This document shows, one piece after another, positions 1-10,904 of a stretch of DNA of 64,000 nt; the stretch's first letter is position 1, and each line of letters begins with the position of its first letter. The notes beneath the pieces are model-generated. The model was not told where the DNA came from, made no database searches, and was given only the letters and a program-made list of their open reading frames with translations. Made by a program: the position numbers and the translations under genes. Origin of the DNA: Gordius sp. MW1 (Eukaryota; Nematomorpha; Gordioida; Gordea; Gordiidae); contig OZ038526.1 in assembly GCA_964036665.1 (NCBI GenBank), positions 28,334,001 through 28,398,000 on the forward strand, in the 5' to 3' direction.

Positions 1-600
1 AATATATTTGATATTAAAAAAATACTTAAGTGTAGGCGATACAATATATTTTTGCGCAAAATTTAATTTTTTGCGCAAAATTTAATATTTTGCACCTAAA
101 AGCATGGATGGCCCTTAGGGTATGCGAATAATCTTATAATATGCTTATCACATATTTGTATCCATAGCATGATTAAATATTTCGAAATTTTAGGCTTAGC
201 ATGAGTTCGGATGGACTAGAGCATATTTGAATTCCGCAGTTTCTTATCCTGCATGATGCGCTAACATTCAATTGGTGGTCGAATAGTCAGTATAATTATA
301 TGAGTTTAGCTAAGGTGGCTAGAAATTTTTTGAGCACCCTAGCGTCATTCGTACCTGTCTAACGATTTCCTTAAGTGTAGGAAATACAATATATTTTTGC
401 GCAAAATTTAATATTTTGCACCTAAAAGCATGTATGGCCCTTAGGGTATGTGAATAATATTATAATATGCTTATCACATATTTGTATCCATAGCATGATC
501 AAATATTTCGAAATTTTAGGCTTAGAATGAGTTCTGATGGACTAAAGCATATTTGAATTCCGCAGTTGAGCACCCTAGCGTCATTCGTACCTGCCTAACG
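1..600. repeat. Internal direct duplication, about 370-bp period
   Basis: The stretch at about 20-236 recurs almost unchanged at 372-566, and the tail at 335-370 recurs at 567-605. The second copy of the host element has this segment once, so the duplication arose in this copy. Confidence 0.8.
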
Positions 601-1076
601 ATTTCAAAAGTACATTATTCTTCAGCTGATAGTATACCTGCTAAATTTTTGAACCTTAATAAGACATTTTGTGAATATATTGTTTTGTCAAATGCATCCG
701 AATTTATTATAATATCTATATATGTGGCAATTGTGCAATATAAAATAAATACACGAAGTTATACTGTATTAGATAAATAACTATTTGGCAATGTTATAGA
801 ATTGGAAAGGAATTATTTGGAGCAAGAATTTGATTATAAAGATTTTAGGCATAAAATAAAAACGTGAACTTTAACTTAAAACCTAAAATCTTATGCTCTC
901 GTTCCTATAATAATGCTGCTTTTGTTGTTGTTTTTACAACGTTTTAATAAGTGCAACTAGTTATCAATTCTGTAAATGATAATATTATTATTGAAATTCA
1001 CTTGCACTTTGTGGTCAATAACGTTATAGTAAACATGCTATAAACTCTATGGGCTATAAATGATGATGGTAATATC

Positions 1077-1484
1077 CAGGATTTCTTTCAGGAAAATGCT
1101 CCGGGGGGTATTTTCAGCTTTCGGGGGGGGGGGGGGTAAAAAATTTTTTAATTGCTAAACCGATTTGTATAATATTTACTAATATTTATTGGTGATATAA
1201 GTGATATATAAATAGATACACGCATAATCATTAAATAAATACATGTAATATTTTAACGGGCAAGTGTTCTTTTAAGAAAGTAACCGAATTCTTCTTTGTT
1301 TTTTAAAGGCATACTCCTTCATCGCCATATATAGATATTCTTCAGGAGGAAGGTCGGCCCCTTCTATAGATATTCTCATACAGATGGAACTTGAGTTCAT
1401 GCTTCAATCAAAACTCTCCGGGGGGTATTTGAAATTTCTGGAGAAGGGTAATACCCCCCGGGCTCCCCCCTGAAAGAAACCCTG
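1077..1484. mobile_element. hAT MITE (CAGGATTTCTTTCAGG ends)
   Basis: The termini CAGGATTTCTTTCAGG and CCTGAAAGAAACCCTG are near-perfect inverted repeats, flanked on both sides by the octamer GTAATATC (1069-1076 and 1485-1492). Subterminal G and C runs are paired. It has no coding capacity. An 8-bp duplication with CAG-type ends is the hAT pattern. Confidence 0.85.
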
Positions 1485-1492
1485 GTAATATC

Positions 1493-1655
1493 CATGGGCG
1501 TAGCCAGGATTGGATTTAGAGGAGGGCACTAAAGAATTAGGGAGGGGCAAAATGATCATTTTTATTAATTTTAGCCATAGTTATATTAAATTTTGACGAA
1601 TTTTCGTAATTAGGAGGCAGCCTCCCCTCCCTCCCACCCCTTGGCTACGCCCATG
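1493..1655. mobile_element. hAT MITE (CATGGGCGTAGCC family)
   Basis: The ends CATGGGCGTAGCCAGG and CTTGGCTACGCCCATG are inverted repeats. The flanks are GTAATATC (1485-1492 and 1656-1663), the same octamer used by the element on its left. Other copies lie at 8093, 10140, 27556 and 51529. It is 163 bp and non-coding. Confidence 0.88.
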
Positions 1656-2117
1656 GTAATATCAAGACGAAAACGTTTGCCTTAATATGTTAACTTCTAC
1701 TTTCTAGGGTTAATGAAGGGTCTCAATTTGCCCAAATATGTAACTAAGTCAAATATAGGTAAACTTATAAGTTTCTAAGTCTTTTTTTGTTTGACAAACA
1801 CCGTGGATTTGGTACAAATGTTATAATTTGCTAGAACTATAAAATTTAGTTTTCCAGACTTCAAATTTATAAATTTTTTAATTTGTACTTTCTATAGAAA
1901 GTTTTGTCTTTATGAATTAATTCATATCTTTTATATTGTCAATGAGATGTCGCGTCGCATTATCTCTTGTATTTTTTTAACACATATTTAGAATTTTTAA
2001 TAAAACAGGAGATATTTTTTTAAAGTCGAGACAAGTCGAGAATTCTCGTTGAGACGAGACGAGACAAGATTGACATTATCATAATCGCTCCCGAGACGAG
2101 ACGAGATTGAAACACTT

Positions 2118-2990
2118 GGTTAGACAAAGTAGATGTAAGTAACGGTCACCATTAATTTTCAGGGAATTATTAGCCAATTTCCAAGACGAATTGGCATAAG
2201 AAATTCACAAAACAGCAAATATAAAACAGAATTTTGGCCTTTGGCCGGGGTCAGATAAAGTAGAGGTGACCAACGGTCATCATTAAGTTGCAGGGAATTA
2301 TATAGCCAGTTTAGCAATTATTCGATATATAGGAACAACCTGAACAAGTTGCCCAAAGAAAAGCATTAATATATGTAATAATATTATTTCTCTATCGGGG
2401 AAAAAAATATAGAGAATTGATTTAGTCGCTAAATTGGTACTGTTTAATTAACAGTAAAATTATAGACTTTTTCCTAGATGGAAAAATTTAAGTTATATTT
2501 TAAACTCATAAAATCTCTAACAATTTTGGAGCTCCGTCCGTCCCCTCGACATTTATTAAATAATAGTGTTTGTTTCTTAATTTTGTTTACAATAATATCC
2601 TCAATATTTTTTTTCCAAAGGAGGGATAATATAAAGCAAGATATAAAAACGAGGTTATTAAAAAAATTTTATTTGATTTTTTAAAATATTTAAATATATT
2701 ATATAATAAAATGAAACAATAATAGAAAATCAATATTTTATAGATGATTTAACAAATATTTGTTTAATGTATATAACATTAATTAATTATACAATGGGCA
2801 AATCGTCATTTAAAATAGTGATTCTTAACAAGGGGCAGCGAGAAGTTTACCGGGGGGGGGCGCTAAATTATGCAAAATATTTTAGAATATAATATTTATA
2901 TTGTGAAATTTTATGTGATAATTTAAAGGGCAAGAATTTAAGAAATGATGTTGTGCTTTTACTTAAGTAATTGAAGGCTCTCGCTCTAAT
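2118..2990. other. Gene-free AT-rich stretch with a local duplication
   Basis: A segment at 2121-2180 recurs at 2254-2312 (AAAGTAGA, AACGGTCA and GCAGGGAATTAT-like phrases). The rest is low-complexity AT-rich DNA plus a G run at 2850-2860. I see no gene. Confidence 0.5.
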
Positions 2991-3019
2991 AAATTGACTA
3001 AAATCAGCATTTACTTAAA

Positions 3020-4560
3020 AACAATTTGGCCAATGGTCATTTTTTTTATTGGTCAGTACCAAGAGACGGTCTATAAATACATACGAGTCAAAAAAAAACG
3101 GAAAAAAAATTTCAAATCACATTTTGGCCAATGGTCATTTTTTTCCATTGGTCAGTACCAAGAGACGGCCTATAAATATATACGAGTCAAAAAAAAGAAA
3201 AAAAAAATTCGAGTCACATTTTGGCCAATGGTCCTTTTTTTCATTGGTCAGTACCAAGAGACTGTCTATAAATACATACGAGTCAAAAAAAAAGGAAAAA
3301 AAATTTCGAATCACATTTTGGATAATGGTCATTTTTTTCCATTGGTCAGTACCAAGAGACGGCCTATAAATACATACGAGTCAAAAAAAACGAGAGAAAA
3401 AAAATTCGAATCACATTTTGGCCAATGGTCATTTTTTTCATTAATCAGTAGCCAGCGGACGGTCAAAAAGTCATATTATCAATGATATTAACAAGAACAA
3501 TATATTAATTTAATTTAAAAAAAATAAAAAAATTTGCCCTCTCCGGGAATAGACCCACATCAATAGAGGCATAGGCTTATGTAGGGGCACAGGGACCCAT
3601 ATCAATAGAGGCGTAGGCCCTTGTAGGGAAGGGCATAGGGTAATTATGAATGTTAACCAATTCAAAAACGAAAAAATAAAATTTTGATTTATTTGGCCAA
3701 TGGTCATTTTTTTCATTGGTCAGTAGCCAGAACACTGTCAAAAAGTCATATTATCAATGGTATTAACAAGAACAAAATATTAATTTAATTTAAAAAAAAA
3801 TAAAAATTTTGCCCTCTCCAAGATTCGAACCCACATTAGTAGAGGCATAGGCTTTTGTAGGGGCACAGGGACCCATATCAGTAGAGGCGTAGGCCCTTGT
3901 AGGGAAGGGCATAGGGTAATTATCAATATTAACCAATTCAAAAACGAAAAAATAAAATTTCGATTTATTTGGCCATTGGTCATTTTTTTCATTGGTCAGT
4001 AGCCAGCGGACGGTCAAAAAGTTATATTATCAATGGTATTAACAAGAACAAAATATTAATTTAATTTTAAAAAAAAATAAAAATTTTGCCCTCTCCGGGA
4101 TTCGAACCCACATTAGTAAAGGCATAGGCTTTTGTAGGGGCACAGGGACCCATATCAGTAGAGGCAGAGGCTTTTGTAGGGGCACAGGGACCCATATCAG
4201 TAGAGGCGTAGGCCCTTGTAGGGAAGGGCATAGGGTAATTATCAATGTTAACCTAATATACCCAATTCAAAAACGAAAAAATAAAATTTCGATTTATTTG
4301 GCCAATGGTCATTTTTTTCATTGGTCATTTGCCAGCGGACGGTCAAAAAGTCATATTATCAATGATATTAACAAGAACAAAATATTAATTTAATTTAAAA
4401 AAAAATAAAAAAATTGGTCCTCTCCCGAGCTTGAACCCGAAACCTCCAGGTCACAAAGCTGGCGCCAATAACTTGGTGGACGGACAACAAAAAACGAGCC
4501 CATAAATTGCATAGCAATTAAAATCCAAATAATTTATAGAAAATCAGTCTTTTTTGGCCG
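3020..4560 (-). repeat. Complex satellite block 1 (CCAATG hairpin and tRNA-like units)
   Basis: The left part (3020-3480) is five tandem units of 97-100 bp, each holding TTGGCCAATGGTCATTTTTT, a second CCAAT box in reverse, and CAGTACCAAGAGACGG. The right part repeats a 274-329 bp unit in which the same motif is followed by an AT-rich spacer and a segment around GGGATTCGAACCC. Read on the minus strand, that segment is GGGTTCGAATCCC, a tRNA B-box-like sequence. The block ends in a GGAC-rich tract and GAGCCCATAAATTGCATAGC. Long open frames here come from unit lengths near a multiple of three and look spurious. Confidence 0.8.
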
Positions 4561-4761
4561 TAGAACCCTCTTACTAGCTTTTAGGTTAAAGATAATTTCT
4601 AAATGGATTACATTGTGGTTTAGGCCACTCCTGGAGGTAATGCAATACCAGGTTGACCCGCGGAAGAATTAGCAAGCTTAGACCCCTCTCCAACTCTCAA
4701 AAATGAGATTTACTTCTGGTTCCTCTATGAGGAATGTACCAGAGATTAAAGTGATAAGAAC

Positions 4762-5061
4762 CATAGACTAATAAAACCATAGACTGCCGAACAGCTGATA
4801 ATTTTTCAGCAGGTATAGAATCCGCCATTTTGTGGGAAATTGTAACCAAACAGTCAACATAATTTATTGATTTTACTTATTTTTTTTTAGTTTATAAATT
4901 AAGCTAGTAGTCTTATTTATTTTCTTAAATATTATATGGTGGAGATGCATAAATATACCTGTGGTTGAGTTTTTCCAACTAGATGGCAGCTATAATGGTG
5001 TATGAATGATTTTAATAGTAAAAATGTGCTGTTCGGCAGTCTACAGTTTTATTAGTCTATG
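4762..5061. mobile_element. hAT MITE (CATAGACTAATAAAAC ends)
   Basis: The termini CATAGACTAATAAAAC and GTTTTATTAGTCTATG are perfect inverted repeats, extended by GACTGCCGAACAGC and its complement. The octamer ATAAGAAC flanks both sides (4754-4761 and 5062-5069). It is 300 bp and non-coding. A shorter relative lies at 36163-36417. Confidence 0.88.
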
Positions 5062-5970
5062 ATAAGAACAGATTATTAATTTATTCATAAAATATTCCAA
5101 GATTTATTTTATTTTGTTTCAATATCTCCTTTTAAGCGTGTCTCTAGTTTTTGTAGTATGCGATAGTGATTTAAAGTTAATAATCTTTAATGGCTGATCA
5201 AAAAAGTTTCCACGTAATTCTCCGCTGATATCAAAAACCTTCATGCGGGTTATAGTATTGAACATAAGAAGTAAAAAAAAATTTGAGGACGAAAGAAATA
5301 TATAATATAGAATTGTCAATCCGTTTATATGAATATTGTTGTATAAAAAAGGTGATAACCCACCGTTTTTATACAACGAAAGAAATAATTTTTTTGCATA
5401 TTCCTATGAAGAATGATTCAAAAATTTTAAAGGAGATATCAACGAGGGTATTTTATTTTAGGTAATAGTTCAGTTGTATTGTCCTCCAATTAAAGTTTAA
5501 AAATTAGACTTACCTACGGTCTTTAGCTTTTTTCGGCCAAAAACGGTCTTACCTTTGATGTAAAACCTTATATCCCCTTAAAACGCATTGATTAAACAAT
5601 TAAAAGTATTCCGTGATACTTTTAAATAGGTTGTTGCCAAAAAAACTATTAATCTAATCCATTTATAACTTATTATTGCTTAAAATCAATATTTAATTCT
5701 ATACTTTGTTTAATTTCAGCTATAACGCATCGTCCAAAACGCTACATTGTACGCTATGGTCCACAACTGATAAATGTTTAAATCGAAAAGAAACACTAAT
5801 AATGTATGTATTTGGAACAAATCCTTTTTAATTTTAAATCTTATCATTTAATTTGAATATTTTATGGGGACAAATAATCCTTACTGAATATGTAAATTCT
5901 AAACACTCGGGATATATAGCACGTATTGATCGGACAATTAATAATTGCATGGTAATTAAATATAGATAAG
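5062..5970. other. Gene-free stretch with a possible orphan exon
   Basis: Nothing firmly identifiable. On the plus strand at about 5720-5781 an acceptor-like TTTAATTTCAG precedes a short open frame with a basic, tyrosine-rich end (RPKRYIVRYGPQ) and a stop. It could be a terminal exon of an unknown gene, but I cannot connect it to anything. Confidence 0.25.
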
Positions 5971-6290
5971 GATTAGTTTGACTTGTTCATAAAGTTATAG
6001 TCAATGATGTATATTTAATAAGTGGTTATTATTCTGTTAAATTTGGTCAAGTATTTCATAAATGCATAACAAGCCTTTATTCAGTTAAAGATACTTGAGA
6101 GCAATTTGTAAGAGCAAGTTGTATGCTAATTGATTAGTTTGACTTGTTCATAAAGTTATAGTCAATGATATATATTTAATAAGTGGTTCGTTCTTATTCG
6201 GTTAAATTTGGTCAAGTATTGCAAAAATGCAAAACAAGCCTTTATTCAGTTAAAGATACTTGAGAGCAATTTGTATGCATTGGCTGGTTT
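5971..6290. repeat. Tandem duplication, 161-bp period
   Basis: GATTAGTTTGACTTGTTCAT starts at 5971 and again at 6132, and the copies are nearly identical. A third, decayed copy starts near 6275. It lies just left of the pogo/Tigger relic and seems unrelated to it. Confidence 0.8.
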
Positions 6291-6455
6291 GATCTGATAA
6301 TAAAGTTCTAGCTATTGGTATTCAGAAATTAGACTTTGTAATTCAGACATGTGTCACTTAAAAGCAGAGAATTGTGTGCTATCATATTTTTCTATATTTT
6401 TATATTAGGTTTAGTATTATATTTGCTATTATTGCTTATCTAATATTACACAATA

Positions 6456-8024
6456 CAGTCGAAATTGTATAAGTGAGAATCGGATAAATGGTAATATTTA
6501 TAAATGATAAATGACCGCGATATTTTGAACACATCGTTTAAATTTTGCGCAAAATATATTTATAAGTGAGAATTGTATAAGTGATAAAAATCGCATTACT
6601 AGGAAAATTTTAAAGGTATTTTATTATTTTTATACTTGATAATATGTGGTTAAGTGAGAATGAAAAAAAATTTAACTTATCATGAAAAGTTGAAAATTAT
6701 AGAAGAAGCCAAACTTACCAGTAAATCAACTTTAGCCAAAAATTACAATGTGGGATTAGGAACAATATACCGTATATGCAAAAATGCTACCGATTTGAAA
6801 ACAACTGCTTCTAATAACATATCTCTCAATAAAAAAAGACAAAGAAAAAGTAATATTGTTTGTATAAATAAAAATTATTTAATTTACATAGCACAATATA
6901 TAAAGACAGAACAAGCCCTTCTAAAATGGTTCTCTGAAATTAGTTCAAAACAATGTGCAATTAATGGTCCTTTGCTTCTTACAAAGGCTAAATCTTTTTC
7001 AAATCATTTTAATAAAGGTAAATTTTTTAAATTAATATTTTTATCATCAATGATCAAGTTTTTATTATAATTTTTAATTAGCCTTTGATCCAGATTACAA
7101 TTGTGATGAAACAGGTTTATTTTACAAAGCTGGAAGCAAAAGCACTTTTGCTTTTAATACCGAAAAAGTCATGGGTTTAAAATCAAATAAAGAAAGACTC
7201 ACCATACTATTTTTAACAAATCAGATAGGCACTGACAAACAAATGTTTGTTATTGGAAAATACCAAAAGCCACGGTGCTTTAAAAATAAAATAATACCAG
7301 TTAATTACTATTCAAACAAAAAGTCCTGGATGACAAGATCTTTATTTGAATCCTCATTGAAAATAAACTCTTTAAATGTGAAAGTCATCAGCAACTTACA
7401 ACACAATATTTTACTAAATAATTTGTATATTTAAAGAAACTTATCACAGTTTTGTCCATTGTTTAGTTTTATTTCAAATGTGAAAAAACCATTTTTAGTA
7501 ATAATCTAAGATATGCAAATATAAGACAAGTACAAAACAAAGATTTATTTATAATACATGATATAAATTCATTTAAGATTTCATAAGTTTATTATAAAAT
7601 TTAACAAACATACTATTAAAATAGTAAATTTTAGAATATATATCCTCTGATTGGATATTACTATAGAATGTATAAATAAGACAAATATAAATCAAATATT
7701 TAAAATTGTTTCATATATTAGAAAATTTATAAATTTTAAATGTATGCAACACATGTCAGCTGTTGCTGATTTGCATTAAAAGTGCATAAAGTTAAGTATG
7801 CTTAAAATATTAACTTTATCTAAATAATTTATGTATATTTACATAAATTATATGTTACGGATATTAATTTTTGGAATCTATAGCTTAATAAATATAGCAC
7901 GAGTGCAAAACTCTTCATAAATTAAATAAATAATTAAATTAATCGTATAAGTGCTAAAAATCGCTTAAATGAGAATTTTTTTTTAAATTTAGGCCCAGAA
8001 ATTCTCACTTAAGCGATTTTGACT
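6456..8024 (+). mobile_element. pogo/Tigger-type DNA transposon relic
   Basis: The left end CAGTCGAAATTGTATAAGTG and the right end, whose complement reads AGTCAAAATCGCTTAAGTG, are imperfect inverted repeats. Both are flanked by TA, the Tc1/mariner superfamily target. Further copies of the TATAAGTGAGAAT phrase lie just inside. The element carries a CENP-B-like transposase fragment and is internally shortened. Confidence 0.7.
6660..7434 (+). pseudogene. Tigger/jerky-like transposase, truncated
   Basis: The N-terminus begins MKKNLTYHEKLKIIEEA and continues as a Psq-type helix-turn-helix (residues ~5-45), then a CENP-B-type DNA-binding segment to about residue 120. A GT-AG intron (about 7018-7081, ending TTTTTAATTAG) joins it to the catalytic DDE_1 part. 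There YNCDETGLFYK holds the first catalytic Asp, followed by KERLTILFL and KPRCFKN, hallmark Tigger motifs. The frame stops soon after MTRSLFES, before the second Asp (normally in a VDNxxxH context), so the nuclease cannot be active. ATG at 6660 is the first methionine; an upstream GTG is less likely. Role in active relatives: cut-and-paste transposition at TA sites. Confidence 0.75.
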
Positions 8025-8092
8025 TACACATGTACATAGCTTGCTCATCATAATTCTTATTTTTTAATCCAATTATAAATTTCCCCACTATC

Positions 8093-8257
8093 CATAGGCG
8101 TAGCCAGGGGGTGGCAGGGAGGGGCGGCTGCCCCCTCTGAATCTAGAAATTCTTTAAAATTTTATAAAATTCTTGATAAAATATCAAAAAATTATCATTT
8201 TGCCCCTCCCTAAATCATTTTTGCCCCCCTCTAATTCCAAATCTGGCTACACCCATG
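8093..8257. mobile_element. hAT MITE (CATGGGCGTAGCC family)
   Basis: The ends CATAGGCGTAGCC and GGCTACACCCATG are flanked by the octamer CCACTATC on both sides (8085-8092 and 8258-8265). It is 165 bp, non-coding, with C- and G-rich arms. Confidence 0.88.
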
Positions 8258-8667
8258 CCACTATCATTTTTTTGATATTATAGTTTTCATGTGTTTCTTA
8301 ACATTTTTATTAATATTCTATATACTTATGTTCAAATTAAATTCAAGGACTTGTTTTTAAAGTTATACCTTGTCATTGGTAAATATTGTGGAATTTAATT
8401 TTATGTTTAGGTTTTATTTTCCACTAATACAATTTCAAATACTTAACAATTCATTACTTATAATTTTCTTACAAACTTAAAGCATCTATGGTTACCTAGG
8501 CAAAAACTTAATTGGAATATATCAACTCACCTAGGCAAAAACTTAACCTTTATTATTCAAGTATTCACGCACCCTATTCATAAAAGTGAATACATTCAAG
8601 TATTTGAATGTCTCGTAATTCACCATTATTATTCACACAAATAACCTCGCTAGATGTGTATATAAAC

Positions 8668-9869
8668 CAGAGGTTTAAACCCGCCCAAAATAAAAGCGGG
8701 TTCGTGTTTGGTTTAAGGAATTGGGTTCGTCGGTTTAAGAAATTGGGTTCGGGTACAGGTTCGGGTTCAAGAAATTTTATTATACTAATAATACATTTTT
8801 ACCTTCAAAAAATTATTGAATAGTTAACTTAATTTTTAAATAGCATCTAATTAAATTCACATGCCAATTATTTCATCTCATTGTGCATATATATTTATTG
8901 AATTTTTAATGTTCTAATTTATTTTTGGATTTAAAAGCAATAAAAATATAATAAATAAAAGCCATACCATATTCTAAATTTCACAAAAATATTTTATTCA
9001 ACGTATACTTCACTCACATCATGAAATATAAATACAGTTGACACATAAATTATGTATATAATTTTGATATATTATTTAATCTTACAATTAAAACATCTTC
9101 TAATATTTGATCAGTCATTTGTGATCGATAATTTGATAGAATAAATTTTAATGAGGAAAAAGCTCTTTCCACGCTAACTTGGGTAGGTGGAACAGCTAAT
9201 ACAACCTAGGCTAACTGATAAATCTTGGAATGTTCATGTTTATTTTTCTCCCAAAATTCTAAAATGTTCTCATCTTGTCCAATTCTATTTTGATCTAAGA
9301 ACAATGTTAAGCAAGAACCTATACTTTTTCCTGCACTTTTAACATTTCACATATTAATAGTTTTACTTTGTTCTTTCATTCTTAAAAGCTTCTCAAGCTT
9401 ATCCGTTTCAGGCAATGATAATTGTAATCTATCACTAGAATCATTACAGCCATTATTTAATACCTCCAACTTCCCCCAAATTTTTTGTAAATGTATTTTA
9501 GCTATGTGAATTTCTTCCTCGGATAGTAGACATTGATAACGCAGATCCTGCTAAAAGAACATCATTCTTAACAAATAATTCTTGAGATAATTAGTATTGA
9601 TTAATGAATGAAAAATGCCGGAAACATAAAAATATTGAAATAAAATCGTATGGTTTTCTTCGTTTCGTTACATTGTCATGATAGAGAAAACTGAGATATT
9701 TAATTCACAATATATTTTTGAATTAAAAACCCGAACCCGAACCCTTTTTTATATTTATCGGGTTCGCGTTTTGAGGGTATTTTTAAAAATGGGTTTGGGT
9801 TCGGGTTCTGTAAAACATCGGGTTTTACCCGGTTTGGGTTCACGGGTTTGGGTTCGGGACAAACCCCTG
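8668..9869 (-). mobile_element. hAT element relic with 8-bp target duplication
   Basis: The ends CAGAGGTTTAAACCCGC and CGGGACAAACCCCTG are imperfect inverted repeats. The octamer ATATAAAC flanks both sides (8660-8667 and 9870-9877). GGGTTCGG-type repeats lie next to both ends. The interior holds a decayed minus-strand transposase C-terminus. The element is 1,202 bp, shorter than a full hAT, so it is a deletion derivative. Confidence 0.85.
9090..9560 (-). pseudogene. hAT transposase C-terminal dimerisation domain, decayed
   Basis: The minus strand near 9185-9080 encodes VPPTQVSVERAFSSLKFIL followed by a YRSQMTDQILEDVLIV-type helix. This is the hAT dimerisation signature (S/A-ER-FS, then L...LR...). 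Upstream, a frame with LPETDKLEKLL and ILEFWEKNKH is interrupted by at least two in-frame stops (near 9345 and 9208). In a functional hAT this domain holds the transposase multimer together. Confidence 0.8.
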
Positions 9870-10139
9870 ATATAAACACGATATTTTAACTAAATTTCAT
9901 TCACTTTGAAGCACTTTTCTTTTGGGTTATAATAAAGACAGAAGTAGAGTCTTTTAAGTCTACAAAATGGTGTCCCCGCATTTTCGGGGGAGCCGAACTT
10001 TTTTTCCTCCCCCCTATACATTTATAACCCAAGTCCACATTGACCCCGACTTTCGGGGAGACATATTTGTTCTCCCCCATAACAGTCCCTATAGTAATGG
10101 CGTTTGGTAAGTCTCTACACATCAAAGAATTTCAAGAAG

Positions 10140-10446
10140 CATGGGCGTACCCGGGGGGGGCAGGGGGGGGGGCGGCTGTCCCTCCTAATTTAAAAAAAAG
10201 AAGAAAAATTTCAATACAAAAACCCTTAAAAATTAAAAAAATTATGTTTTGCCCCCCCCCCCCCCCTTATTTGAACTTAACTCAAATTAATACAGATGCT
10301 TATTAGCGAATTTACACAAAAATTTTAAATTATTTTGGTAAAATGAAAGTAAATTTTTTTTGGTTGCAGGAAAATTTTTGAAAAGTCAAGCAAAAAAATT
10401 TTGTTAAAAATAATCTGCCCCCCCCCAAAACCTGGGTACGCCCATG
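10140..10446. mobile_element. hAT MITE (CATGGGCGTACCC variant)
   Basis: The ends CATGGGCGTACCC and GGGTACGCCCATG are perfect inverted repeats. TCAAGAAG flanks both sides (10132-10139 and 10447-10454). Long G and C runs sit inside each end. It is 307 bp and non-coding. Confidence 0.88.
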
Positions 10447-10449
10447 TCA

Positions 10450-10900
10450 AGAAGCAACCATCATGGGAAAATCAATTAAGATCTTATTATAGTGGCGTAA
10501 ATAAGGGGGGGGGGGAAACGCCCTTATGAAATTTTTTTTTGCTATGAGATAATTTTTTGGATAGTGACCTTTAAAATTGTCTTATGTAGAATAAAACTTC
10601 TGCAAAAATCTTAGTTACTAAGGTAAAGGACAATAATATGTTACAATATTAAAAAATCATTTTTATTTTCCTAGGCCTACAAAAAACTTTCCGTAATTTG
10701 GCAATTATGCAAGAAGTTTTTCGATATAGCCATTTATTATCCTTTGAATGGTTACATATTTTAAAGGATTCAGCATTTATAATCACCATACTTTAAAAAG
10801 TAATAGAAATTGAGATTTAAGAGGATGATTTCACAAAATATTTTTAGGCCTTTAAATATGATTTATATCCATAACCTTTACATTTAAAGCTCAAGGTAGA
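10450..10900. other. Gene-free stretch
   Basis: A one-sided MITE-like start (AGTGGCGTAAATAAGGGGG at 10493) has no matching right end that I could find. The rest is AT-rich without a credible gene. Confidence 0.5.
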
Positions 10901-10904
10901 TGGA

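Larger units (their letters stand above)
1..2117. mobile_element. hAT-like non-autonomous element, copy 1 (left end outside window)
   Basis: Similar along its length to 50926-52583, the bulk of a complete copy bounded by an 8-bp duplication. Both carry the block around CGCAAAATTTAATATTTTGC or its decayed form, the phrase GGATGGCCCTTAGGGTATG, and a right end rich in GAGACGAG repeats that finishes in AAACACT. No transposase frame is visible. This copy carries a partial internal duplication and two nested MITEs at 1077-1484 and 1493-1655. The hAT assignment rests on the other copy. Confidence 0.6.

Noticed and set aside
2994-3485. A 163-codon open frame over satellite block 1
   Set aside because: It repeats every 97-100 bp with the satellite unit and has no domain. 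The length comes from unit sizes close to a multiple of three.
4039-4245. Open frames on the minus strand rich in PLPLL and PVPLQ
   Set aside because: They translate the tRNA-like satellite segment and occur in every unit.
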